A DNA stretch of 64,000 bases, from positions 1,860,001-1,924,000 of the forward strand of contig NZ_CP094359.1 in NCBI RefSeq assembly GCF_024396695.1. The letters are read 5' to 3'. Within the stretch, counting starts at the first letter, position 1. Every line of letters starts with the position of its first letter. A program made the translations under genes and the position numbers. The notes beneath the pieces were generated by a model. That model was not told the origin of the DNA. It worked only from the letters and a program-made list of their open reading frames with translations, and ran no database searches. Shown here in pieces: positions 1 through 9,092 of the stretch. This stretch comes from Acidithiobacillus sp. YTS05. GTDB lineage: Bacteria; Pseudomonadota; Gammaproteobacteria; Acidithiobacillales; Acidithiobacillaceae.

Positions 1-1
1 C

Positions 2-157
2 AGTCGCGAAGAACTGGAAACCCGCATCTATGGCTGGGGAGAGGAAGTGGAGAGCAACAGCATCGACTTTCTCATTCACAGCGTGCGCAAGAAATTGGGT
101 GCGGACAGCATCAAAAACCTGCGCGGGGCGGGTTGGCTGGTAGAGAAGGACGGATGA
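2..157 (+). CDS. OmpR-family response regulator, C-terminal end (partial)
   Basis: Only the last 51 codons lie in the window; the N-terminal receiver domain is outside. What remains reads as the C-terminal winged-helix DNA-binding domain of an OmpR/PhoB regulator: a segment with VESNSIDFLIHSVRKKLG (recognition helix region) followed by the wing motif LRGAGWLVEK, which corresponds to the usual '(V/I)RG.GY.L' ending of this family. The stop codon overlaps the start of the following histidine kinase in an ATGA arrangement, so the two form a translationally coupled two-component pair. The next genes encode an RND efflux system, so the likely target is that operon's own promoter, upstream of the window (inference). 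Confidence 0.85.
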   Translation, partial: SREELETRIYGWGEEVESNSIDFLIHSVRKKLGADSIKNLRGAGWLVEKDG

Positions 158-1518
158 AAAAGCGCATTCCATCGCTGCAAAGACGCCTGTTCTGGACCCT
201 CAGCTTCTGGTTGCTCCTTGGTGGCTTTATCGCCGCTTGCGTCGATTATGGCCTGGCCTACGAAGATGCCAAACAGTTGCAGGACGCTACCTTGGCGGAA
301 ATGGCCAACTGGGTGGATCCCAGCCACCTGCCCGACCATCCGCTGGAGGTGCCCTGGTTTCATGGCAAAGGGAAGCATATCCGGCACGATGAAGAATTCG
401 GGACGATCATCGTCGAGCGCATCGGCCCTGGCCAAACAGAAAATCCCTTGCCGATTTCCGGAGACTGGCGGCCCGGCTTTCATCATCTTGAGAAGAACGG
501 CAAGCAGTGGCGGGTATTTCTCGCCGCCCTGCCGGATGGTGACCAACTTGTCGTTGCCCAGCCCACCTCCGTTCTGCAGGAAGCCGCCTGGGATGCTGCC
601 CAGCGCAGTATCTGGCCCATCCTTATCTTGCTGCCCATACTCCTGCTTGCCCTGCGCTGGCAGGTCTACGCGGTCTTTCGCCCCCTCCGCCGCCTAGCCC
701 GGGAGCTTGCAATTTTGCGGCCCGAGAGTAGCCGGATTCACCTGCCCGAAACCCATGTACCGCAGGAGCTCCTGCCCTTCTGGTTGGCCATCCAGCAATT
801 GCTGCAGCGCGTCGCCGACTTACTGCAGCGCGAGCGTCGCTTCATTGCCGATGCCGCCCATGAGTTACGAACACCCCTGGCGGCCCTCTCCCTGCAAGTG
901 GAAAACGCCCAACATGCAGAAAGCTGGTACGCTTGTCGCGAGCGCCTACTCGCCGTCGATACGGGCTTGGCGCGCAGTCGCCATTTGCTCGATCAACTAC
1001 TCACCCTCGAACGTCAGCTTGCCGGGCCAGCAAAAAAGGAAAGCATCAATCTGGGCGATCTGCTGCGGGAGCTCCTGAGTGAGCGCCTCCCTCTGGCCGA
1101 AAGCAAGGATATCGAACTGGAATTGCAGCTCAGCCCTACCCGTCTGCCGTTGGCCGCCGATCCCTTGGCCCTGCGCGTGCTCATCAGCAATGCCCTCGAT
1201 AACGCCCTGCGCTATACGCCAGCGAAGGGCTCGGTCGTGCTGCGTGCCATTGCCGATGGCGAAAAGCTGACGCTGGAAGTGGAAGACGACGGACCGGGGA
1301 TTCCTCCGGCCCAACGCGAGCTGGCGTTTTCCGCCTTCCATCGTGCCGCTGATGCCCAGGGCGAAGGTACTGGTCTAGGTCTGACCATCGTTGCCGCGGC
1401 GGCAAAACGCTTGGGAGGGCGGGTGCAACTGCTGGATGGCAGCGCCGGCAGAGGCCTGTTATTCCATTATGAGCAGCCTCTGGAATCTACCCAGGAGGAC
1501 GGCACATGCACTGGCTGA
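154..1518 (+). CDS. Two-component sensor histidine kinase
   Basis: Membrane sensor kinase of 454 residues. One transmembrane helix lies near residues 14-35, then a periplasmic segment of about 125 residues, a second helix near 160-175, a HisKA domain with the phospho-acceptor in ADAAHELRTPLAAL (His about 236), and a HATPase_c domain showing the N box NALDNALRYTP, G1 box EDDGPGIP and G2 box GTGLGLTIV. The start at 154 is chosen because it overlaps the upstream regulator stop (ATGA) and begins the basic segment before the first helix; an in-frame TTG at 133 is less likely. Gene order resembles QseC/PmrB-type pairs linked to efflux genes. The ligand cannot be read from the sequence; metals or lipophilic compounds are plausible for an RND-linked sensor. 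Confidence 0.9.
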   Translation: MKKRIPSLQRRLFWTLSFWLLLGGFIAACVDYGLAYEDAKQLQDATLAEMANWVDPSHLPDHPLEVPWFHGKGKHIRHDEEFGTIIVERIGPGQTENPLPISGDWRPGFHHLEKNGKQWRVFLAALPDGDQLVVAQPTSVLQEAAWDAAQRSIWPILILLPILLLALRWQVYAVFRPLRRLARELAILRPESSRIHLPETHVPQELLPFWLAIQQLLQRVADLLQRERRFIADAAHELRTPLAALSLQVENAQHAESWYACRERLLAVDTGLARSRHLLDQLLTLERQLAGPAKKESINLGDLLRELLSERLPLAESKDIELELQLSPTRLPLAADPLALRVLISNALDNALRYTPAKGSVVLRAIADGEKLTLEVEDDGPGIPPAQRELAFSAFHRAADAQGEGTGLGLTIVAAAAKRLGGRVQLLDGSAGRGLLFHYEQPLESTQEDGTCTG

Positions 1519-2849
1519 CGCAAAGATTTTGTGGCGGGATTCTGTTGACTCTGCTCGCCGGTTGCGCGAGTTACCGGCCCCTGCCCCTCGACCAGCAGCT
1601 GTCACAGCCAAAAACTCTGCAGACAGCCCTGGCCCAGGCCGATGCCGGCGCGCCGATACGCAGCGACAAGATTGATCTGCAGGCCCCCCTTTCGGGTACC
1701 GCCCTCGCCCAAATCGCGGTCTTGCTCAATCCAGATCTGCGTGCCACCCGCGCCAAGCTCGGAGTAGCCAACGCCCAGGTCTTTGCCGCGGGATTGTTGC
1801 CCGATCCGCAGCTTTCCCTCAGTGCCGACCTGCCCACGACCCCCGGCTACTATTCCGCCTATAGTATGGGCCTACAATGGAGTCTGGCGAGCCTCTTCAC
1901 CCGCTCTGCCAATCTTGCCATTGCCCGCGCCCAGGCGACCTCTGTCCGCTATGACGTGGCCTGGCAGGAATGGCTGCTGGCCAATCAGGTCCGTATTCTG
2001 GCGCGCAAACTCTATTTTCTGCAGCAGCAGGAAGGCATTGCCGCTGCCGCTACCCAAGTGAGTCTGGAGCTTTATCAAAAATCATCGGACAACCTGCGCG
2101 CCGGGGATACGACCCTGCCCAACCATGCCTTACGCCAGATCGCTTATGTGGACAGCCGGGATCGGGAACTGGCACTGCGCCGCCAGGTGGCCAAGACCCG
2201 ACAAGAACTCAATGCACAGTTGGGCCTGCCCCCCGATTTTCACCTCGAACTGGCCGCACCGCGGACCCTGACAAAATTGCCCCCAGTGGCGGAACTCGTG
2301 CACGAGGCACTGAAGCATCGTCTCGATCTCGCGGCGCTGCGCGCCGGATACGACGCCCAGGAGGCGCAGGTGCGGCGCGCCATCCTCGGTCAATACCCGG
2401 GCTTCAGTATCGGCGTCAGTCACGCCGCCGACACCTCCAACATCCACACCTGGGGACCGAGCATTAGCTTCGACCTGCCGCTGTGGAACCGCAATCGTGC
2501 GGCCATCCGGCAAAGCGAGGCGACCCGCGCCGAACTGCACGCCGCCTATAGCGCCCGGCTCTTCCAAACGCGGGCGGAGATTGCCAGCCTGGTGCAGGAC
2601 CTGCAGCGCTTGCATCCGGAAATCGCCCTTTTGCGCACCCAGTTGCCCGGGCTCGCGCAGGCGGAGAAGGTGCTGCGCCAAGCGGTAGCGGATCACAATG
2701 CCACCCTCGTCGAATACGAAAGCGTACGCAGTCAGTTGCTCGACAAAAAATTGCAGCTTCTGACCCTGGAAGGGGCAGCGGCAGAAGATCAGGCAGCCTT
2801 GGAGCTGGCTGTAGGAATTCCCTGGGAACGATGGAGAAAAAACCCATGA
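1506..2849 (+). CDS. Outer-membrane efflux lipoprotein (TolC/OprM-type)
   Basis: 447 residues. The N-terminus has a lipoprotein signal with lipobox LLAGC (Cys20), so the mature protein should be lipid-anchored in the outer membrane. The body has the two long helical repeats of the outer membrane efflux family, for example the ATRAKLGVANAQVFAAGLLP segment near residue 80, and the SFDLPLWNRNRAAI segment near 325 that resembles the 'P.f..gr' region of the family. It would form the outer channel of a tripartite pump with the two genes that follow. It overlaps the kinase gene by 13 bases, and its own stop overlaps the adaptor start (ATGA). Size is slightly below the usual 460-480. Confidence 0.88.
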   Translation: MHWLTQRFCGGILLTLLAGCASYRPLPLDQQLSQPKTLQTALAQADAGAPIRSDKIDLQAPLSGTALAQIAVLLNPDLRATRAKLGVANAQVFAAGLLPDPQLSLSADLPTTPGYYSAYSMGLQWSLASLFTRSANLAIARAQATSVRYDVAWQEWLLANQVRILARKLYFLQQQEGIAAAATQVSLELYQKSSDNLRAGDTTLPNHALRQIAYVDSRDRELALRRQVAKTRQELNAQLGLPPDFHLELAAPRTLTKLPPVAELVHEALKHRLDLAALRAGYDAQEAQVRRAILGQYPGFSIGVSHAADTSNIHTWGPSISFDLPLWNRNRAAIRQSEATRAELHAAYSARLFQTRAEIASLVQDLQRLHPEIALLRTQLPGLAQAEKVLRQAVADHNATLVEYESVRSQLLDKKLQLLTLEGAAAEDQAALELAVGIPWERWRKNP

Positions 2850-3880
2850 ACTGGCAGCGCGCGCTGCAACGCAGCGCCCTCACCGCCGTGCTTGGTCTTG
2901 CTTCTCTGATCTGCGCCGCTGCGCCCTCGGCCCTGGTGCAGGTCAGTCCGGTGCAGAGCAGGCTATTCACCCACACCCTGCGCGCCTACGGTACGGTAGC
3001 CTTTGCCAGCCAGGCGGCAGACCTGCTTAGTGCACGCTGTGAGAGTGTCGTGCAACAGGTCCTGGTGGTCCCAGGGGAAAAGGTACAAAAAGGACAGGTG
3101 CTGCTGCGCGTCAGCGCCTCGCCTGCCGAGCAACTGCAGATCGAGCAGGCCAAAATCGACCTGCGTTTTGCGCAGAACGAATGGCAGCGTCAGGAGGATC
3201 TGCTGCAACGACAACTGGCCACCAACGCCCAGGTACAGAGCGCGGCCCAGAACCTCGCCAAGGCCAGGGCGCTACTGCAGAGCCTGCAGCAACGCCAGCA
3301 GTCCTTGCAGGGAGGGGCTATCCGCGCCCCGATCTCCGGGGTCATCACCGCCGTACCGGTACAGGCGGGCAACACCGTCGCGGCTGGGCAGTCCTTTCTC
3401 ACCATCAATCCAGCGGAGGCACGCGTTGTCGCCCTCGGCGTGGAGCCGCAGGATCTCGCCCAGGTACATCCGGGAGCTGAGGTCGTCTTGCGTAGCCTGG
3501 AAGATCGCAGGCAACCCTGGTCCGCCAAGGTGCAACAGGTCTTGGCGCAGGTCGATACCAGCACCCGTCTGGCGGGGGTGATCGTGCCCCTGCCGGCGAA
3601 CGCCCAGGCCCTCCCCGGTACCCTGCTCAGTGGCGAGATCACCCTTGCCCAACAGCAGTCCCTGGCCATTCCTGATTCCGCCGTCCTCAGCGAGCATGGA
3701 CGGTCCTACTGCTTTGTCGATCAGCACGGAATTGCGCAAAAACGCTGGATCGAAACCGGTTGGCAGGACGGAAAATGGATCGAGGTGCGGCAGGGTCTGC
3801 AGGCAGGAGAGTCAGTCGTGAGCTTGGGCAATTACGAATTGCAGGAGGGTATGCCCCTGCGTCTGGAGGGGAATGCCTGA
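2846..3880 (+). CDS. RND efflux periplasmic adaptor (membrane fusion protein)
   Basis: 344 residues starting at an ATG that overlaps the stop of the outer-membrane gene (ATGA); an in-frame ATG five codons earlier is also possible. A Sec-type signal peptide (hydrophobic stretch about residues 12-27) precedes a biotinyl/lipoyl half-motif (VVPGEKVQKGQVLLRVSA), a helical hairpin (about residues 95-150), the second lipoyl half (IRAPISGVITAVPVQAGNTV) and beta-barrel domains. This is the layout of HlyD/AcrA-type adaptors. It bridges the inner-membrane pump and outer channel encoded on either side. The stop TGA overlaps the ATG of the pump gene by one base, so stoichiometric expression is likely. Confidence 0.9.
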   Translation: MNWQRALQRSALTAVLGLASLICAAAPSALVQVSPVQSRLFTHTLRAYGTVAFASQAADLLSARCESVVQQVLVVPGEKVQKGQVLLRVSASPAEQLQIEQAKIDLRFAQNEWQRQEDLLQRQLATNAQVQSAAQNLAKARALLQSLQQRQQSLQGGAIRAPISGVITAVPVQAGNTVAAGQSFLTINPAEARVVALGVEPQDLAQVHPGAEVVLRSLEDRRQPWSAKVQQVLAQVDTSTRLAGVIVPLPANAQALPGTLLSGEITLAQQQSLAIPDSAVLSEHGRSYCFVDQHGIAQKRWIETGWQDGKWIEVRQGLQAGESVVSLGNYELQEGMPLRLEGNA

Positions 3881-6800
3881 TGGGTGACTGGCTGCTTCGA
3901 CACCGCCGTTTTCTGCTTTTTCTGCTCCTGCTCCTCACCCTCGGTGGTCTGCTGGCGGCGCAGAAACTACCGGTGGCACTGTTTCCGCAAGTCTCTTTTC
4001 CGCGCATCGAGGTCTCGGTGGATGCCGGCAACATGCCCATCAGTCAGACCCAGATCGCCCTGACCCTACCCTTGGAGCAGGCCCTGCGTGCGGTTCCCGG
4101 GGTCCGCAAGATCCGTTCGACCACGGCGCGGGGCGCCGCCGATATCTCGGTGCAATTCGCCTGGGGTAGCGACATGCAACGCGCGCTCTTGCAGGTCGAG
4201 GCCGCCATCAACCAGGAGCTGCCCAAACTCCCCGCCGATACCCAATTCCGCGCTCGTCGCATGGACCCGACCGTCGATCCGATTCTGGGCCTCGCCCTGA
4301 CCTCGTCTCAACTGGACCCCGTGGCCTTGCGGCGGGTTGCCTACTATCAACTGCGTCCACGCCTGCTGAGCATTCCTGGGGTAGCGCAAGTGACGGTACA
4401 GGGTGGCGCCCAAGAAGAATTCCAGGTGGTGGTCGATCCCTGGCTTCTGCAACACTACGGCCTCTCCTATGCCGATGTCGAAAAGGCCCTGGCCGGTTCC
4501 AACACCATCGAGGCGGTGGGGCGCAGTCAGCGTCATTATCGCCTGTATCAGATCCTCAGCACGAGCCATCTGGTCAATGGCGAGGAAATCGGCAAGACCA
4601 TCCTCAAAAGCGGTCCCGAAGGCATTGTCGATCTGGCCGATGTGGCCAAGATCACGCAGGGCACACGTCCCGCCTGGACCACCGTCACCGCCAACGGCAA
4701 AAACGCCGTACTCCTCAACATCCTGCAGCAACCCGGCGGCAACACCGTTGCCATCGACCGGGCCCTGCGCAAACTCTTGCAAAGTAGCGTGGCATCGCTG
4801 CCCGCGGGAGTGCAGATCAGCACCTGGTACGACCAGAGCCAACTCATCACCGCCGCCGCGGGCAGTGTACGCGATGCGATCATCATCGGTGCCATCCTCG
4901 CCGCCCTGGTGCTCTTCGCCTTTCTCCGCAATCTCCGTCTTACCCTGATCGTCGCCATCACCTTGCCCAGTGTCTTGATCGCCAGCGCACTGGTCCTCTA
5001 TGTGCTGCACCAGAGTTTCAACATCATGACCCTGGGCGGTATGGCTGCAGCGGTCGGGCTGGTGGTGGATGACGTGGTCGTCATGCTCGAGCATCTGATG
5101 CGCCGGATCAGTGAAGAGCGCGAAAACTGGTCCATCCTGCATCTGGCCCAGGAGCTCAGCACCCCCTTGGCCGGCTCCTCGGCGGCGACGCTGATCATTT
5201 TCCTTCCCCTGGCCTTTCTGTCCGGGGTCACCGGCGCGTTTTTTCAGGCCTTGGCCATTGCCATTGCCGCTGCTCTCCTCATTTCCTTTCTCGTTACCTT
5301 CCTGGCGGTCCCGGTATTGGCGCAATTGCTGCTGCGGCAGAAAGACGCCGACAAGGCCGAGCATCAAGGATCGCTGCAGCGCTGGACCACCGAACACTAT
5401 CGACGGTTTCTTGCCCGTTTCCTGCAAAGACCTGTGTGGCTCCTGCTGTCCGTGGGCCTGTTGATCGCCCTGTCCGGTTGGTCCTATACCCAGGTCGGTA
5501 GCGGCTTTCTGCCCCCCATGGACGAGGGCGGCTTTGTACTGGACTATCGCGCACCTCCGGGCACCTCCCTGGCCGAGACCGATCGCCTATTAGCGCAGGT
5601 GCAGCAGATTCTGGCACAGACCCCGGAGGTCGCCGCCTACTCGCGACGCACCGGACTGCAGTTGGGTGGCGGGATTACCGAGGCCAACGCCGGCGACTTT
5701 TTCATCCGCCTGAAGAGCCAGCGCAAACGCGACATCTGGCAGGTCATGGACAGCGTGCGGCAGCAGATCAAGGACCAAGTGCCGGGCTTGCGCGTGGAAA
5801 CGGGGCAGCTCATGGAAGATCTGATCGGCGACCTCACCGCCGTGCCGCAACCCATCGAAATCAAGATCTTTGGCAATCATCCCCAGGAATTGGAACCCAT
5901 TGCGCGGCAGATCACCCGGTCGATCGAGGGCGTCCCCGGAGTTACCGAGGCCTTTGACGGCATCACCATTGCCGGGGATGCCATCGACATCCACGTCGAT
6001 CCCCTGCGCGCAAAGGCCATTGCCGGCATGACTCCCGCCGAGGTCACCCAACAACTGCGCACCCTGCTGCAGGGGCAGGTGGTCACCAAAATCCCACACG
6101 GCGAGGAAATGATCGGCGTACGTCTGCGTGCCCCGCGAGACCTCGCACAACGGATCGAGCAGTTGCGCCACCTGCCGCTGATTGCAGCGAACGGGCAGAC
6201 CTTTTTTCTCAATCAGGTAGCGGCGATCTCCATCCAGCCCGGCCAGGCGGAGCTGGATGCAGAAAACCTGCAGCCCATGGTTGCCGTCACCGCACGTATC
6301 GAAAACGGCCATGCAATGGGTACGGTCCTCGCGCAAATCCGGCAGCGTCTCGCCAAGCTCCAACTGCCGTCCGGAGTGTATCTGGAATACGGCGGCCTCT
6401 ATCAGGAGCAGCAAAAGGCCATGCACGACCTGGCCCTGGTCCTGCTGGCGGCAATTCTTCTGGTTGCGGCGCTACTCCTCTTCCTTTATGAAAACTTTGC
6501 CGTCGTGTTCAGCATCCTGATCACCGCGCTACTGGCATTGGGGGCGGTATTCATAGGCTTGTGGCTCACCGGCACCGAGCGCAATCTCACTGCCATGATC
6601 GGTATGACCATGATTGTCGGTATCGTCACCGAAACGGCGATTTTTTACTTCGCAGAGCTGCGTAACCATAATTTGGAAGAGCTCGTGCGCGCCGGCGCCG
6701 CGCGCCTACGCCCAGTACTCATGACCGCCATTATCGCCATTCTCGCCCTGCTACCTCTGGCCCTGGGCATTGGCGCCGGTGCCGAAATGCAGGCACCGCT

Positions 6801-6921
6801 GGCGGTTGCCATCATTTCCGGTCTGCTGGCCGAGATTCCCCTGGTGCTGTTGGTGATGCCAGGAATCTATGTCACCCTGCAGAAGATTCTCCCGCTGCGC
6901 AAATCCAGGGGTCATGAATGA
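3880..6921 (+). CDS. RND efflux pump, inner-membrane subunit
   Basis: 1013 residues, with the start chosen at the ATG overlapping the adaptor stop; a 40-codon in-frame extension upstream lies inside the adaptor gene and is rejected. The protein starts with a classic hydrophobic TM1, has two large periplasmic loops (about 40-330 and 550-860) and twelve predicted membrane helices. TM4 carries GLVVDDVVVMLEH, with the paired Asp residues used for proton relay in hydrophobe/amphiphile RND pumps; the metal-type (CusA/CzcA) pattern differs. TM10 shows GMTMIVGIVTETAIFYFAEL. The pump exports an unknown substrate, driven by protons. It lies last in the operon response regulator-kinase-channel-adaptor-pump. 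Substrate class (organic compound rather than metal) is inferred from TM4 only. Confidence 0.92.
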   Translation: MGDWLLRHRRFLLFLLLLLTLGGLLAAQKLPVALFPQVSFPRIEVSVDAGNMPISQTQIALTLPLEQALRAVPGVRKIRSTTARGAADISVQFAWGSDMQRALLQVEAAINQELPKLPADTQFRARRMDPTVDPILGLALTSSQLDPVALRRVAYYQLRPRLLSIPGVAQVTVQGGAQEEFQVVVDPWLLQHYGLSYADVEKALAGSNTIEAVGRSQRHYRLYQILSTSHLVNGEEIGKTILKSGPEGIVDLADVAKITQGTRPAWTTVTANGKNAVLLNILQQPGGNTVAIDRALRKLLQSSVASLPAGVQISTWYDQSQLITAAAGSVRDAIIIGAILAALVLFAFLRNLRLTLIVAITLPSVLIASALVLYVLHQSFNIMTLGGMAAAVGLVVDDVVVMLEHLMRRISEERENWSILHLAQELSTPLAGSSAATLIIFLPLAFLSGVTGAFFQALAIAIAAALLISFLVTFLAVPVLAQLLLRQKDADKAEHQGSLQRWTTEHYRRFLARFLQRPVWLLLSVGLLIALSGWSYTQVGSGFLPPMDEGGFVLDYRAPPGTSLAETDRLLAQVQQILAQTPEVAAYSRRTGLQLGGGITEANAGDFFIRLKSQRKRDIWQVMDSVRQQIKDQVPGLRVETGQLMEDLIGDLTAVPQPIEIKIFGNHPQELEPIARQITRSIEGVPGVTEAFDGITIAGDAIDIHVDPLRAKAIAGMTPAEVTQQLRTLLQGQVVTKIPHGEEMIGVRLRAPRDLAQRIEQLRHLPLIAANGQTFFLNQVAAISIQPGQAELDAENLQPMVAVTARIENGHAMGTVLAQIRQRLAKLQLPSGVYLEYGGLYQEQQKAMHDLALVLLAAILLVAALLLFLYENFAVVFSILITALLALGAVFIGLWLTGTERNLTAMIGMTMIVGIVTETAIFYFAELRNHNLEELVRAGAARLRPVLMTAIIAILALLPLALGIGAGAEMQAPLAVAIISGLLAEIPLVLLVMPGIYVTLQKILPLRKSRGHE

Positions 6922-6931
6922 CGATCGATAG

Positions 6932-7597
6932 ATGAACACCGATTGGCTGGAGCAGTTTCCAGACCTTCGTGCTTTGCAGCAGACGAAAAGTGGTGCGGTG
7001 CTGTTGGCTGCAGCCAGACAGCTGCGATTTACCGCCGGTAGCCTTATCTTTCAGAACGGGAGTCTTTGCGAGCAATATCTTCTGGTGCAGGAGGGTCAGA
7101 TTCGTGTGCAGCAGGTCTCTGTCAGTGGCCGGGAGATCGTGCTGTATCGAATTGGGCCAGGGGAGTCCTGCATACTGACTACCGCCTGCCTGTTCAATGG
7201 GCACGCCTATCCCGCAACCGGGATCAGCGAGCGCGCGGGCCGCGCCGTGGCGTTTTCACGCCAACACTTCCAGGCCGCAATCGCAGACAACCCGGATTTT
7301 CGTAGTTTCGTGTTTCGCGCCTACGGCGACCGCCTGACACAACTATTTGCCCTGGTCGAAGAAGTGCTTTTTACCCGCCTGGATATCCGTCTGGCCCGCC
7401 TGCTACTGCATCAGGGCGCAGAGGGGGATACGCTATCCATTACGCACCAGGCCATTGCCGCCGAGCTGGGTTCTGCCCGTGAGGTAATCAGCCGCAGCTT
7501 GCGGGATTTCGAGGCCCGCGGCTGGATTCTTCGGCAACATCGAGAAATTCATTTACTGAACCGTGAGGCACTGAAAGAGCTGGCAAACGGCTCCTAA
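6932..7597 (+). CDS. Crp/Fnr-family transcriptional regulator
   Basis: 221 residues with an N-terminal cyclic-nucleotide-type beta-barrel (about 15-130), a dimerisation helix, and a C-terminal helix-turn-helix reading THQAIAAELGSAREVISRSL near residues 170-190. Only three cysteines are evident (in LCEQ, SCIL and TACL), and the N-terminal Fnr four-cysteine cluster is absent, so a classical Fnr iron-sulfur sensor is unlikely. The GESCILTTACLF stretch, with two cysteines five residues apart, is a feature of a Crp/Fnr subgroup and could be redox- or persulfide-sensitive (inference). It starts 10 bases after the pump gene, and a DUF2892 membrane gene follows; it may regulate that gene. Confidence 0.88.
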   Translation: MNTDWLEQFPDLRALQQTKSGAVLLAAARQLRFTAGSLIFQNGSLCEQYLLVQEGQIRVQQVSVSGREIVLYRIGPGESCILTTACLFNGHAYPATGISERAGRAVAFSRQHFQAAIADNPDFRSFVFRAYGDRLTQLFALVEEVLFTRLDIRLARLLLHQGAEGDTLSITHQAIAAELGSAREVISRSLRDFEARGWILRQHREIHLLNREALKELANGS

Positions 7598-7677
7598 TTC
7601 TGTGATATTGTCACCGACGCATTGCTCCCTGGCCTGCCATCATGGAACTCCTTTCCAAGGACAATGAGGGTAAGGTC

Positions 7678-7881
7678 ATGAACATGCAAACATTGCTCAA
7701 TGAGGGCGGAGTGGATCGCGGCATGCGCATCATTATCGGGGCGGTAGTCATCAGCCTCGTATTTTGGGGGCCGCAAAGTCCCTGGGGTTGGTTGGGAGTG
7801 ATCCCATTGGTCACCGGGCTGATTGGCTGGTGCCCAGCCTATTCCCTGTTTGGAATCAAGACTTGTAAGTTGCATCGCTGA
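7678..7881 (+). CDS. DUF2892 small inner-membrane protein
   Basis: 67 residues. The start at 7678 is preferred over an in-frame ATG at 7642 because AGGGTAAGG lies just upstream. After the N-terminal VDRGMRIIIGAV motif there are two hydrophobic helices (about residues 14-30 and 36-55) and a GWCPAYSLFGIKTCK ending with two cysteines, which is the DUF2892/YgaP membrane-domain pattern. In other bacteria this domain is fused to or sits beside rhodanese and sulfide-oxidation genes. Neighbouring Crp/Fnr regulator and sulfur-oxidiser context fit, but the function is unknown. Confidence 0.8.
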   Translation: MNMQTLLNEGGVDRGMRIIIGAVVISLVFWGPQSPWGWLGVIPLVTGLIGWCPAYSLFGIKTCKLHR

Positions 7882-7893
7882 AGCCAAAAAGGT

Positions 7894-7922
7894 GCGCCAC
7901 CCTCGGCAAGTCGAGGGGGCGC
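7894..7922 (+). terminator. Hairpin after the DUF2892 gene, possible terminator
   Basis: GCGCC, a bulged A, then CCCTCG pair with CGAGGG and GGCGC around a six-base loop, 12 bases after the DUF2892 stop. There is no clear T-run directly behind it, so Rho-independent termination is only possible. The 160 bases from here to the next gene hold no other feature that I recognise. Confidence 0.4.
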
Positions 7923-8084
7923 CTAGCCAGGTCAAACGGACCGTTTTTCGACACTTCTCCCACCACGATCGGAGACTCCCTAATTTTCGCCTAAGCTTGC
8001 CGCGTTATTCTTTCAAGTGGTCGAACAGGCTCTGCTGCCGCTCTTCTACTGATCAGTAAGCGTTGGCGTCTTCCGCTGGCCCAC

Positions 8085-9089
8085 ATGGAATCAGAGAACA
8101 TCCCATTGAAAAATGAAAAAAAGCAAGAGAATGAGCTTTATAGAATATCGGTGGTGATTCCCTGCTACAACGAATCCGCCAATATCAGTTCCCTCTTTGA
8201 CCGTACCCAGGCGGTGCTGCAAAAATTAGCGCAAAGGTGGGAGATCGTCTTCGTCAACGACGGCAGTAGCGACGACACCCTATTGCAATTGCTCGCGCTC
8301 CGAGATCGGGATGATCGGGTAACGATCATCAATCTCTCCCGCAATTTTGGTAAAGAAGCGGCATTGTCCGCAGGACTGGACCATGCTACCGGCGATGTAG
8401 CCATTCCTCTGGACGCCGATCTACAGGACCCCCCCGAGTTGATCCAACCCCTCTTTGCAAAATTCTTGGAGGGCTACGACGTGGTAAATGCGGTGCGCCA
8501 GCGACGCTTGGGAGAATCCTATGCAAAACGAATGAGTTCTTTCCTGTTCTATCGTGTTCTGAACCGGATGAGTACCATTGAGATTCCCCATGACGCTGGG
8601 GACTGCCGTTTGCTGTCGCGGAAGGTGCTGGAGGCCCTGAAATGCCTACCCGAACGCCGCCGTTACATGAAGGGTCTGTTTGCGTGGACTGGCTTTAAGA
8701 CAACATCAATATATTATCAAAGAGACGCACGTCAAAATGGGCGAAGCAGCTGGAATTATTGGCGATTATGGCAGCTGGCGCTGGAGGGGATCACATCGTT
8801 CAGCCATGTACCGCTGCAACTCGCTTCCTACATGGGCATAATGATTGCATTTACATCTTTTCTGTATGCCATCTACCTGATTATCGAAACCATATGTTGT
8901 GGAAACTCGGTAAAGGGATACCCCTCACTCATGGTGACCATATTGTTCTTGGGTGGGGTTCAGCTCATCGCACTGGGGATGCTTGGCGAGTACATTTCCA
9001 GAATCTACGAAGAAAGCAAGCAGCGACCACTATATTTGATTCAGGATTCCTGGATCAATGACACAGATAACGAAAGAAAGAATCAATAG
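8085..9089 (+). CDS. GT2 family glycosyltransferase (GtrB/ArnC/DPM-like)
   Basis: 334 residues. The catalytic GT-A domain starts at ISVVIPCYNESANI and has the nucleotide-binding VNDGSSDDT and the DXD-type DADLQDPPE (about residue 108). Two C-terminal transmembrane helices (about 245-270 and 280-305) are as in undecaprenyl-phosphate or dolichyl-phosphate sugar transferases. Such enzymes move a sugar from a nucleotide onto a polyprenyl phosphate at the inner face of the inner membrane. The following gene encodes a GT39-type membrane enzyme that could use the product, as in ArnC/ArnT pairs. No strong ribosome site is seen; an in-frame TTG at 8106 is an alternative start. Confidence 0.88.
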   Translation: MESENIPLKNEKKQENELYRISVVIPCYNESANISSLFDRTQAVLQKLAQRWEIVFVNDGSSDDTLLQLLALRDRDDRVTIINLSRNFGKEAALSAGLDHATGDVAIPLDADLQDPPELIQPLFAKFLEGYDVVNAVRQRRLGESYAKRMSSFLFYRVLNRMSTIEIPHDAGDCRLLSRKVLEALKCLPERRRYMKGLFAWTGFKTTSIYYQRDARQNGRSSWNYWRLWQLALEGITSFSHVPLQLASYMGIMIAFTSFLYAIYLIIETICCGNSVKGYPSLMVTILFLGGVQLIALGMLGEYISRIYEESKQRPLYLIQDSWINDTDNERKNQ

Positions 9090-9092
9090 CGC

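Noticed and set aside
3760..3879. Forty-codon extension of the RND pump
   Set aside because: It overlaps the adaptor gene; the ATG at 3880 overlaps the adaptor stop and begins directly before TM1.
4066..5427. Antisense open frame of 453 codons within the RND pump gene
   Set aside because: No ribosome site, no protein motif, and composition is that of the complement of a GC-rich coding gene.
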